NCBI GenBank assembly: GCA_037176725.1
Contig: JAZBRS010000060.1
Coordinates: 56,448,001 to 56,512,000 of the forward strand
Direction of reading: 5' to 3'
Length of the DNA stretch: 64,000 bases
Origin: Posidonia oceanica
Lineage: Eukaryota > Streptophyta > Magnoliopsida > Alismatales > Posidoniaceae
Of the stretch, positions 44,875 through 54,956 are shown one piece after another. Numbering within the stretch: the stretch's first letter is position 1; each line of letters begins with the position of its first letter. The position numbers were made by a program, and so were the translations under genes. Below the pieces are notes generated by a model, which did not search any database, had not been told where the DNA came from, and saw only the letters and a program-made list of their open reading frames with translations.

Positions 44875-45803
44875 TAACGAGAGAGAAGCGAGGTCTCTCC
44901 AGCAGGCAGATCCATGCCAAAGAACTTATCATGAAATTCACGCACTTTCGAAGGGAGCCCAATTAGAACGGCACAGACGGAAACCAAAAGTATTTAGAAG
45001 GACGACAAAAGTATTTAAAGCTACTATATTTCTGATGTCATTCGGCGAAAGATGAGTAGAAGCAAAGGCATACCATCTACACAGCTCAACAATGAAAGGG
45101 AGTAGAGGCAACCTCAGTCCGGCGACAAGAAGATCTTCATACATGGCTATGCAATGTGGCCCCACCTGACTGACCTTGTCGGACAACAAACTCAAGCAAC
45201 TGGAACCTCCCCAATCTCTTCTCAAAGTCTACAGGAACAGGCAACTCTCATGCTGATCATACCACTGCGACATGAACCACTGTTTTCCCCTCCTATCGGA
45301 AGTGGATGCAGGGGCCAGCTCGGCTGGCTCAGCCATTCTCACACTCTACTTAGTTTGCTCAACTTAATCAGAAGATGTAGGATTGTTGCTGGAACTGTGG
45401 CTACTCCTCCCTGAAGAAGTTTGAGGAGGTCACTAAAACATACCTGTAGCAGACGTCAAACAACACTGTGGTTCATCTCCTTCTCTACCACAGGGCTGAT
45501 CTGCAGTGTTTTGACGAGAAGCCATTGATACTTGCTCGGAGTGTTCGGCAAGCTTGAAGTGCTCAACGCTGGACAAGCTTCGGTAACAAAGTTTTACTCG
45601 CAGTAAAAGGGTAATCCACTAAATATGACTGCCACTTATATAGGTGCACATGAAGGCTAACCAACACAAAGTATCTGCCAAAGACGTCACTTAACACAAT
45701 GGGTAAAGCGACGCTCCTCAAAAATCGCAAAACACCTACCGCCAAACATCTCTTTGGCAACAATCATGATTACAACCGCTCGGAATACGAAGTGGGGGCC
45801 TCC

Positions 45804-46367
45804 TGCCGTGGTCCCTGACCCCCACTAACACGTGGACATAAAGCATTCAATGGATCCCATAGGGCTTCACACTATGGCCTAGAATGAAGTGGCAGGCCCC
45901 ACCAGTCCATAGAGGTGGACCCTGCTTCCTCGACCTGCTTGGCCGTCGGGTATCTATTCCACATTCCCAATTGTATCAGCTGGCATCATGCAGGAGCTTG
46001 CCAGATGTGATGATCAAAAATATTCAAAGAGTAGATCCGTAACTAATGCCATGATTTTTGGGTAAATACGTAACGTCTCGTAATTGGACCACATCATAGA
46101 ACTCGTCAAATCCATGGAGCAATGTATAAATATGAGGTTACGACGTTACAAGGAGGTACGCTATTATTCATAATTTCACCTAGAACCTGATTTTCGCCTA
46201 ATTCTACCACCATCTGACTTAAGCGTTGGAAGGGTCCCAATCGAACAAACGGTGCCCTTCTGACTGCTACTTCCTCAATTCACAAGTCAGATGGGACATA
46301 CAGGGCACCCTCCAAGCGACGAGACGTATTAGGCATGCCAACTCAACCAATCTTTGGGGCAAGATCA
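45804..46367 (+). repeat. Gypsy 2 3' LTR
   Basis: Preceded by the purine-rich AAGTGGGGGCC tract, it starts TGCCGTGGTCCCTGACCCC and ends GGGGCAAGATCA. It is alignable over most of its length with 23425-24032 but with many substitutions and small deletions. Confidence 0.85.
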
Positions 46368-46372
46368 GGCCC

Positions 46373-47199
46373 ATTCAGGAACAAGAAAATAACTCTATGA
46401 GATGAAACTTTGATGGAGTCACTAGATCTTCCTCAGACAATCAGGGGCGGAGTTGAGCCAACTTTTGATTTCAGTTCTCATCTTTGTTTCTGCTATTTCT
46501 CGTGCGTCTCCTTGATATGCCCTTTTTATCTAAAAATTAAAAAAAAAATCTTCTTTTGATGCTTAAAATAAATATCATGGTTGTACAATGTCTTCAGTAC
46601 AATTTTCACTTACAAATTACATAATAATGAGTGCATTGTTTCAACTGCTTCAAGCTATAAAATTTTTATTACTTGATGCATGATGTTTATGTATTAATGA
46701 TTGCTTTTTTTATTGGTCTCTTGAGATCAGTAATTGTACCATCATCGATATTTTTAACCTATACATTAGTAATGAAGTGTTAAATTTTGTGTTACCATAA
46801 TCTGCAAATAGGCATCTAGAATTCTAGAAGACAAAAGCGGAAAAGCCCCTTGGAAGTTACCTCTTTTTTCATGTAATCATGTTTGAATTTTACTTGTGAA
46901 GTGTGTCAGATGATGTGATGGATCATGGAGTAATATATCCCAAAAGCTTAGGATTCCACTACTTTGGTAATTAAATGGTGGGGACTTGGAACACTCTTTG
47001 AGATACTAAAAATAATAATAAAGTCAGCCCAAAGGTCTTCTTTTTACAGCATAACACCATAACATCATTTTATATTTTTTACAGGAAAATAGTTTGGCAA
47101 ATTTACGATGTCGTATATTCCAACCATATGTGGATCTAGAAAAATTAAAGTAATTTTAACACATTGTCTAATAACACAAATTGCAAGGTTACTACCAGA
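46373..47199. other. AT-rich intron sequence between Gypsy 2 and the next LTR
   Basis: No coding motif, terminal repeat or RNA gene was found. It probably belongs to the original intron or to the element into which Gypsy 2 inserted. Confidence 0.45.
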
Positions 47200-48293
47200 C
47201 TTTGTGTAACGATCAAGATTTTTGACGGCATTTTAGGCTCTGGATTATTGGACGATGGGATGCATGCGTCTTATGTTGACACAAGAAATCCAACGTTCAA
47301 CACCTCGAAGATTGATTTCTGAAAATTGAGTGTGTTGGACGCTGGAGATTCTAACATCCAACGTTAGACACGTAGAAGGTTGTGTCCTACACCTAAACTG
47401 TTGATTTCTGGTCTACTTGGTGTTAGACGTAGATTATGGCACGTCTTATATTAGATGCAATAAACCTCGCGTCCAACACCTGTGGTTTGGCTTTCTGGAT
47501 ATCTAGGTGTTAGACGCTAATAAACCTACGTTTAACACTTGTGAACTCATTATTAGACGCGTACATGCATGTGTCTTATGATAGACGCATGACAGCACAT
47601 GTATAACGTCCTGAGTTTGCATCTGGAAGTTTCTACCACCTATTTATACCCATGCATGGCAGTGGCTTCCAAGGGAATGATTTCTCTTCTCTCTCTCCTC
47701 CTTCCCTAGGCTAGCGTGGTGGTTCTGGTGGTTCCAGGGTGCTTCATGAGAGTTTGGAGAGAGAGAAAGGTAAGGTTTGGTTCTTGAGTCCAAGCTTTCC
47801 TCTTCTTCTCTTCTTTTCTTGGTTGCAAGCATTAACCCTGAGTTTTGGTGTGTTGCATGAGCTATTGTAGGTACGGTGGAGGCCAGGGGATGCTTGAGGC
47901 ATGACCGGAAGCACACAGTGGAAGCTCTCTGTGTTGGGTGTCACTTGGCGCAAGGTATACACCCATTTAGAAGTTGACTAGAATGTTTAGTGGTTAAGAT
48001 TTTGATGCATGCTAGTGTTTATGGTGCCCTGCTATTCTTAGTTGATGGTTGCATGATTTGTCAGGTGGGCATGCATGACCTGGAGGGGGTTTTAACTCAG
48101 TTGGTGCTGTCAAGGTGTAGGACGTTGGGGCTGGCGTGTCCTATGTAAGACGCACAGCATTCCACATCTTACGCCCCTGCCAGAGTTTATGCATGTTATG
48201 ATGAAATAAATGATAGGATTGGGAAGGTTTCTTTGCATGCAGTAGAAGCTATGATTTGCCCTTTTATTTATTTATGATTCCATTATTAATAGT

Positions 48294-48424
48294 GTTGAGC
48301 TTATTAAAGTATAATGTATTGGGTAGTGTAATAGGGTAATTGGATATCTATTTATATCCAATCCTATATATATGTAACATGTTGACCTAATAACAATATA
48401 CACATTATTCTCTCTCACTTCACA
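48294..48424 (+). repeat. Copia 3 5' LTR
   Basis: TGTTGAGCTTATTAAAG to CTCACTTCACA, 131 bp, followed at 48425 by the primer site TGGTGCCAGAGC. It contains a TATATATATG core as likely promoter. Confidence 0.93.
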
Positions 48425-48436
48425 TGGTGCCAGAGC
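48425..48436 (+). promoter_or_regulatory. Copia 3 primer binding site
   Basis: TGGTGCCAGAGC has two changes from the Met-tRNA complement TGGTATCAGAGC and follows the LTR directly. Confidence 0.75.
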
Positions 48437-48529
48437 TTAGGAAAAAAATCCTAGGATTTCCTCAACCGCCGACCAGTTCTTTCAGCACTTTCGGCACTGA
48501 CCAAACACTCCAGTCACTCTCCCACCGCC

Positions 48530-48740
48530 ATTAGAGTCTCCAGCTTCCTCCTCCAACGCCAACAGGGCCTTCAGCCCTCTCCTCCGCCTCTGACAGGGCC
48601 AGCAGGCCCTTCCTCCGGCACCGACAGGGCCTTTAACCCTCTCCTCCGCCTCCGACAGAGCCAGCAAGCCCTTCCTCCGGCATCGACAGGGTCAGAAGGA
48701 CCCTCCTCCGCCGCCGGCACGGCCTATCGGCCCCTCCTCT
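48530..48740 (+). repeat. GC-rich minisatellite in the Copia 3 leader
   Basis: Words CTCCTCCGCCTCYGACAG, CCAGCARGCCCTTCCTCCGG and GACAGGGCCTT recur in alternating order, a higher-order unit of roughly 110 bp made of two related halves. It yields artificial open frames on the minus strand. Confidence 0.75.
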
Positions 48741-49059
48741 GCTGTCGGCCACCCCTGCAGGGTCTTTCGATGGTCTCAGACAGCTCTTAGGGTCTGTTCA
48801 GCAGCCCTTTTAGGGTTGCTCTCTTCTCTAGCCTCTACCGACGTGTAGACGACCCCTACTACTACTACCGACAATCAAACCAGTAGCTACTGCTACGGAA
48901 CAACTCATGAAAAGGACTATGTACGCTCTCTTCTACTACTACTAAAGTGGTTCTTGTTGTCCACTAGGTTATTATCTTCTAAAGGCTTCTAGATTATTTT
49001 TGCAGTAGATTTGGGGGTATTTTTTGCACCGATTTGCATCTAGACAGCAGTATTCAGAT

Positions 49060-50034
49060 CTGATTTGTTGTAAGCACAAAATTTTGAGACATTCCTTGCT
49101 GCTCGCCGCAAGATCAAACATCTTACTCAACCTCCTCCTGATGCAAAAGACAGTGTATATGAAGATTGGTTTGCCGATGACTCGACTATTGTTTCCTAGA
49201 TGGTAAACAGTATAGAACTGACGGTTGCTTGAGGGATGATGATTCTACGACTTGTGAAGAAAATCTAGGATATCTTGAAGCAGATGCATGGATATGAGAA
49301 GAACATTCCTCAAGTCTTTAAGGTATACGAGCAGATTTTCACACTGAAAATGGGAGACAGTTCAGTGTAGAACCATTTCACTTCGCTTCGGACTCTTCTT
49401 GATGAGCTTGATCTATATCAATCATTGACTAATATTGCTACGATGCATCGATATCGTGAGGAGCTTGCAGTTGCAGCCTATCTGTTCTTGGTGCAGACTC
49501 TACTCCTAATCTTGAGAGCACGTTTACTCGGGTTCTCCGCATCTCCACCAGTACACCCACGTCTACATTAGATCACTCTGCAATAGCTACTACTCGTGAT
49601 CGTGGCTGCAGTTCTAGTCGCGATTCCGATCGAGGAGGAGGTCATGGACAGAGATGGCAGAGACCGTACTCCATGTAAGCATTGTGGTCACACTAACCAC
49701 ATATCAGATCGTTGCTGGAAAAAGTTTGGGAAACCATATTGGACACAAGTCTCCACAGAGACATAGAATACACCTGCAGCTGTTCCTACTACTAATGCGC
49801 CGTCAATGACACTTTCTCAGGATAAATACGCTCAGTTCCTTCAGTTTAAAAAGAGCGAGTCTTCTACTACTATGACGTCATGTGCCACTTCCTCCACCTC
49901 AGGTATCTGGTTTATTCGCCTCTAGAGACAATTCTTGGATTATAAATTCAAGAGCATTCTCCCACATGATCAATAGTCATGATCTTTATTCCTATATATC
50001 CCAATTGCCAAATATTAGATCAGTCTATTGCAAG
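49060..50034 (+). pseudogene. Copia 3 gag and protease start
   Basis: VYEDWFADDSTIVS, EKNIPQVFKVYEQIF and LRTLLDELDLYQSL are gag motifs. CKHCGHTNHISDRCWKKFGK at about 49675 is an intact CX2CX4HX4C zinc knuckle. The protease site reads WIINSRAFSHMINSHDLY (49935-49990) where WIIDSGASSHM is usual, so the catalytic Asp is Asn. Element C has inserted right after it. Several stops are present. Confidence 0.85.
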
Positions 50035-50938
50035 CATGGTACCTAACATCGATGCGTGTCGACGACATTTCGCCGACACATGTCGGTATTGTAAAACGCA
50101 GAAACGACATTAAGTAATAAATCGTCAAATGCTGGATTTCGGTGGTAATTTCGATCTCGAGTCGAGCATGTCGACCGTGTCGACCGACACGTCAAGTTTT
50201 TACAACGCAAGAATCACGTGTCAGCCGATATGTTCATTTTTAGTACCGACATGGGCGAAGTTTCAGTCATAGGGTTTTTTTTTTTTTTTGTGTTTTGATG
50301 TTAATAACTTGATATTACATAAATCTAACCTAATAATACATATATCTAACCTAATAGAACATAGATCTAACCTAATAATTCTATAAAATCTATAAAATTA
50401 GTAAAATCAGGATACTCATATAATCGTGTACCGTTTTGGGACAGAGGCGATGCCCCCACCACCCCCACAAGGGGGGCGCACGTGCTCCCCCCTAAACCCC
50501 CCGAACTCTGTAAAGTGGCAACTTCTGCAGTAATCCTCAATCAAATTCCACATCTCCAACACTTAAGTATTCTTTCAAATTTATTTTCTCTCCATAATAA
50601 ATGTTGTGAGAACTATTCATTTTAAGTATATACTAATTATTTTTAAATATGATTTATACATTTATTAAGTATTTTTAGGTACTATTTATGCTTTAGGATA
50701 TTTGTATTAAATTTATGTAGTGTATTTTCATGTGATACATGTTTAGAAAATTTGATCTAAGTAGTCTTAAATGTAGATTATTGCTTACTTTAACTTAGCC
50801 TAGAGTTTCAAATCAAAATTCAAATTTTTTTTTCATGAACTTTCGTAAGTTTACCGCGTTTCCACCGACATTTCCACCGACACGTTTCCTATTTTTTTCG
50901 GACCGAAGTCCGACACGAAATCGACGTTTAGAACCTTG
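50035..50938. mobile_element. hAT-like element C (CAAGGTTC family), 904 bp
   Basis: Left end CATGGTACCTAACATCG, right end ACGTTTAGAACCTTG. Flanks ATTGCAAG (50027-50034) and ATTGCAAA (50939-50946) are an 8-bp duplication with one transition; removing the element restores the Copia 3 frame. The 3' 300 bp match element A. It has clusters of GTCGAC and CGACACG words at the left end and a C/G-rich patch at 50450-50510. No transposase is visible. Confidence 0.88.
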
Positions 50939-52140
50939 ATTGCAAATGGCAGGACTTGTCGTGTTTCTGGACAAGACACTATTCGTGCTGTCTCAGTCAA
51001 CATTAGATAAAGTACTTTATGTTCTCAAATTTCCAGTTAACCTATTATCTATTAGTTCCATTACCAAACAACTCAATTGCTATGTAACCTTTTTCCCTTT
51101 CACTGTACCTTTCAGAACCTACAGACCGGGAAAAGGATTGATTTGAGACATGAGAAAGGCAAAAGAGTCTACCTGCTTGTCAAAGATGAGTTACCTCAAG
51201 GTTTTGCATCATTGGCCTCTACAGTAGAACTGTCACTATATGGCATCGTCGGTTGGGTCATCCTTCTCATCAAAAGTTGCAGCAGGTACTTCCATGGATA
51301 TCTGTTTCCTCTTTTTAATGTGAGTCTTGTGAGTTAGGTAAGCACCATCGTCCTACTTTTCGTAGTCTTCGTCTGGTTCACAGTAAAAGTCCTTTTGAGT
51401 TAATTCATTGTGATGTATGAAGTCCAGCCAGAACACCTTTCGTGTCTGAATATAGATGTTATATTGTGTTTATTGATGATTTCTCTCGTGTGTCATGGGT
51501 CTATTCATTGAAAGATAGAATCAGTGATCTTGATACTATAAAAAAAAAATTATGAAAATAATAAATCAATATTCTGTTTGCCTCAAAGTTCTTCGTACAG
51601 ATAATGCTTTGGAATTTACTCAAATGATCCTTCGAAGTTATTGTGAATATCTGAGAGTTATACACCAAACCTCTTACCCATATACATCTCAACAGAATAG
51701 TATCGTCGAACATAAACATCGACATATTCTTGATGTCGCTTGATCCATTATGCTTGAGATGCATGTTCCCAAGTACCTGTGGTCTAATGCAGTTCTTACA
51801 GCTTCCTATCTTATCAATCGTATGCCGTCTACCCTACTTGAGGAGGAGATTCCACTTCGACGGTTAAGTCCTGATGTAGATATTTTTCCTCTTACTCCAC
51901 AGGTGTTTGGTTGTGTGGCCTTTGTTCAGAATTTGACACCGAACCTGGATAAACTAGCTCTAAGGTCTATTCGTTGTGTGTTCCTTGGATATTCTCGTAC
52001 TCAGCGAGACTATCGGTGTTATATCCCTACTACTAGAAAATACATTATTTCTGCTGATGTTACATTTTTAGAGAACAGCGTTTCTTTGATAGTGTGGCTT
52101 CTTTGTCTCAAAGTATTCTTTTACCCTTCATTGTAGAGTC
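50939..52140 (+). pseudogene. Copia 3 protease end and integrase
   Basis: VLKFPVNLLSISSITKQLNC is the protease end. The integrase shows CELCK-like zinc residues near 51320, IHCDV (first Asp) near 51405, RTDNALEFTQ (second Asp) at 51597, and the IVEHKHRHILDVA motif (Glu position) at 51707. From 51750 VPKYLWSNAVLTASYLINRM and QVFGCVAFVQN follow in a frame open for 128 codons. Stops occur before it. Confidence 0.88.
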
Positions 52141-53925
52141 TGGTGATAGTAATGCTAATGACACTATTACTACAGAAAAAGAGGTATCTAATCCTTTGCA
52201 GGTATACCGTCGACGACCACGCCCCTCTCCAGCCATTTCTTCTTCACCTTCTGCAAATCTGCCACCTACAAACCTACATTTGCCAATTGTCACTCGAAAA
52301 GGTACATGTACTTCCACTGCACATCTCATTTCCATTTTTGTTAGCTATGATAGACTTCACCCTACTTTCCGTACTTTTGCATTGTTCATTGCTTATGAGT
52401 CACTTCCCAGGAATTACCAAAAGACTCTCTTACTACCACAATAGAAGGCAACTATGAATGAAGAGATGCAGACTTTAGTATCTCAAGGAACATGGAATTT
52501 GGTTCCTAGACCGGCAGGAACTAATATTGTCACTTGCTGATGGGTGTTTGCTATTAAATACAAACCAGATAGTATGGTAGACAGGTACAAAGCACGTATG
52601 GTAGCACGTGGCTTCACACAAGAGTATGACGTTGACTACTATGAGACATTCTCTCCTGTAACCAGACTGAATTCTATAAGAGTCATCCTCTCCATTGCAG
52701 TGAACTAGTCTTGGGAGCTCAGTCAGCTGGATACGAAGAATGCTTTCCTGTATGGCGATCTTGCAAAGCAAGTGTATATGGAGCAACTCCCTGGGTATGT
52801 TGCTCAGGGGAAGAATCGGGTTTATTTCCTTAGGAAAGCGATTTATGGCCTTAAACAAAGTCCACGTGCTTGGTTTGAGAAGTTGTTACTTGTGGTTTTC
52901 GATGCTATGTTGTAGACCACTCTATTTTCTATAGATGGACGGATAGCGGCTGTGTAATATTGGTCGTGTATATGAATGATATTCTGTTGACTGGTAGTGA
53001 TATTGCAGGCATCCAGAGGACAAAGGATCATTTATAAAAATATTTTGTCACAAAGGACATGGGTAGACCTAAGTATTTCTTGGATATTGAATTTGCTTAT
53101 ACTAGAGACAGGATAGCATTGTCTCAAAGGAAATATGCATTGAATCTTCTACAGGAAACAAGTCTCTTAAGGTGTAAACCACAGACCACTCCATTTGATC
53201 AGAGTTTAGACTTCTAGGATAGTTCGTCACCTCTTTTAGAGGATGCTGGCAGATACAGGCGGCTGATTGGGAAGTTGATCTATCTGATTGTCACATGCCC
53301 AGATATTGCATATATTGTTGGTGTTCTCAGTCAGTTTATGCAAAAATCAATAACAGTACATTGATTGGAAGTCTTACGAGTGTTATCTTATATTAAGAAG
53401 GCTCCTAGTAAAGGACTTGTTTATAAAAAGAATGATCATCTGCGTATTGAAGCTTACTCAGACTCTGGCTATAGAGGAGATAGAGGAGATCGAAAGTCTA
53501 CTACTGGATATTGCACCTATGTTGGGAGAAATTTGGTTACATGACGCAGTAAAAAGCAGAATGTTGTCTCTAGATCCAATGCTGAATCTGAGTATTGATC
53601 TATGGCTCAGACTGCTTGTGAGATGATGTGGCTTCGCTCTTTCTTGATTGACTTAGATCTTTCTGTTGATGTGCCCATGTCTATGTATTGTAACAATCAT
53701 GCTGCTATCTACATTTCCAACAATCCAACCTTCTATAAGCGCACTAGGCATATAAAGATGGATTGTCATTATATTCAAGATATGGTGATGCAAGAGATTA
53801 TCTCTACTCCGTAGAGAAAGTCTTCTTACCGGTTTGCAGACATCTTTACTAAGGAACTTAGTGTTGGGACTTATAAATCTCTTCGCACCAAGCTGGACAT
53901 GATAGATATATATGCTCCAGCTTAA
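52141..53925 (+). pseudogene. Copia 3 reverse transcriptase and RNase H
   Basis: RT motifs: PLQVYRRRPRPSPAIS, FVSYDRLHPTF, ATMNEEMQTLVSQGTWNLVP, DRYKARMVARGFTQEYDV, LSQLDTKNAFLYGDL and the catalytic box changed from YVDD to YMND at about 52970. RNase H motifs: [46 protein letters not shown], and YCNNHAAIYISNNPTFYKRT. About ten stops or frame changes are present. Confidence 0.9.
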
Positions 53926-53932
53926 GGAGGAG

Positions 53933-54066
53933 TATTGAGCTTATTAGAGTATAGTGTATTAGATAGTGTAATAAGGTAATTAGATATCCGTTTATATCCT
54001 ATCCTCTATATATATGTAACATGTTGACCTAATAGCAATATATACATTATTCTCTCTCACTTCACA
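53933..54066 (+). repeat. Copia 3 3' LTR
   Basis: Begins TATTGAGCTTATTAGAG (TG changed to TA) after YAPA-stop and GGAGGAG purine tract; ends CTCACTTCACA next to AATAG. Confidence 0.92.
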
Positions 54067-54313
54067 AATAGTATGCACGTATGTATGTTGAGATGGTTTT
54101 TAGTTAGGAGCAGTTTTCTTGCTAGTGGACATAGGAAAAAGTCACACTGCCACACATCAAAGATTCTGGGTAAGTGAGTTATTTAGATTTATTTCAGTTA
54201 ATTCAGTTATTTATTTCTGTTGATAATTCTTAGATTTCGAATTAGTGTAATTGTTAAAAAAATAAAAATGTAACTAGGATTGAGAGGTAACGGTTGAGGG
54301 TCGTTACACTTTA

Positions 54314-54794
54314 GATAATAATAATACACATTTGTAGATAAGTAACCTCAAGTGCCTCAAAACTTTTTTAAAACTGAAATGTACTGATCAGTAGAATATA
54401 TATTCGTTTCGTCCATCCATGAGCCGTCATGTTTTGTTTTAGTAATTCATGCACAGTGTCTTATGTTAAAGTAACTTTCTTCCCTCTTCATCTAGATTCC
54501 TTCAAAGTCTTATGCATTTTTCCCTGGACAATGGTAAGTTATCTTTCATGTCAACTTGTCTTTCAACTTAAGATTTGAAACTAGATATCGATTCTTAGAA
54601 ACACAATGTCAAGTTGGCAATAACTTATCTGATTTTTTATATAAGGGAATCCACTAAGCTAATCTCATAACGACGGAAACTCAGAATGAGGGTTCATGAT
54701 TATGATTATGAGTTTGACACACCAATCTTCTACATAGTTTAGTGAGCTCACATCATCAGAAACTGTCAACAATTCTATAAGAGATTGTGCTCAC
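54314..54794. other. Original-looking intron sequence before the exon pair
   Basis: AT-rich, no coding motif or terminal repeat seen. It contains the intron start (donor GTGAGC on the minus strand at 54789-54794). Confidence 0.5.
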
Positions 54795-54882
54795 CAAAAT
54801 AAGGCCAATGATATTTGTTGGGGCTCCAGAATAGATAGGTACCCGACTGTGCCCCTTGGACATTATTAAACCCATTGTATTC
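54795..54882 (-). CDS. CNNM/DUF21-CBS protein, 88-nt exon inside CBS1
   Basis: Acceptor TTGCAG and donor GTGAGC bracket an exon whose first base completes Met of LDM; the next 29 codons read NTMGLIMSKGHSRVPIYSG then APTNIIGLIL. GHSR-P-Y is the signature of the first CBS domain in CNNM-type proteins. It joins the exon at 54957 across a 74-bp intron and the one at 21264 across 33.5 kb, in phase 0. Confidence 0.94.
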
Positions 54883-54956
54883 CTGCAAGAGATATCGGTA
54901 GATAATGCCAATGTATAAAGAAAACATCATGCAGCAAACACTAATAAGAGACGTAC

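Larger units (their letters stand above)
43146..45420 (-). pseudogene. Antisense ORF of Gypsy 2 (plant transposon protein, Transposase_28-like)
   Basis: Between the repeat array and the 3' LTR the minus strand is coding-like. At 45225-44938 it reads CIAMYEDLLVAGLRLPLLPF then STHLSPNDIRNIVALNTFVV, matching the start of the 'putative gypsy type transposon' proteins found antisense in Tat-clade elements. Later pieces are 44962-44717, 43967-43701 and 43592-43146, the last with heptad-like VKELVEAKKAISDGAKRAVG and an acidic end (EEMTEDEDDGEVKEAEG). Stops and frame changes separate them. The family is from memory of such elements; the role of this protein is unknown. Confidence 0.65.
23425..46367 (+). 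mobile_element. Gypsy 2: Tat-clade Ty3/gypsy element with two RNase H domains, nested insertion inside
   Basis: LTRs at 23425-24032 and 45804-46367 flank gag, protease, RT, RNase H, a second (archaeal-type) RNase H, integrase, a tandem-repeat region and an antisense ORF. Flanks GGCAC (23420-23424) and GGCCC (46368-46372) look like a 5-bp target duplication with one change. The second RNase H, the non-Met primer site and the antisense ORF place it in the Tat clade (Retand/Ogre side). A long-LTR element (29933-42537) has inserted into its 3' repeat array. Without that insert it is about 10.3 kb. Multiple stops show it is dead. Confidence 0.88.
48294..54066 (+). mobile_element. Copia 3: complete-length Copia element with both LTRs
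   Basis: LTRs 48294-48424 and 53933-54066 flank leader, gag, protease, integrase, RT and RNase H. The flanks AATAG (48289-48293 and 54067-54071) are identical. The two LTRs differ at about 13 of 131 positions, mostly transitions. A hAT-like element (50035-50938) interrupts the protease region. Coding parts have stops and altered catalytic residues, so it is inactive. Confidence 0.93.
47205..54308 (+). mobile_element. Solo LTR B of the long-LTR family, deleted inside and split by Copia 3
   Basis: It starts TGTAACGATCAAG and ends GGGTCGTTACA, with flanks CTTTG (47200-47204) and CTTTA (54309-54313). The left part (47205-48293) has the GCGTC/GACGC dyads, a CTATTTATACC TATA box and a donor-like AAAG|GTAAGG at 47770, like the long LTR at 29933. 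The right part (54067-54308) matches the last 200 bp of that LTR. The middle, about 2.3 kb by comparison, is missing. Copia 3 sits at the break with its own target duplication. Confidence 0.8.
21265..54794 (-). other. 33.5-kb intron of the CNNM-type gene
   Basis: Bounded by donor TTG|GTGAGC (plus 54789-54794) and acceptor TTTTCAG (21265-21271). It contains a probable Gypsy LTR, the 23-kb Tat-clade element with its nested long-LTR element and hAT-like insertions, and a long-LTR family member split by Copia 3. Less than about 2.5 kb of it looks like original intron. The splice is inferred from exon continuity, not observed. Confidence 0.8.
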
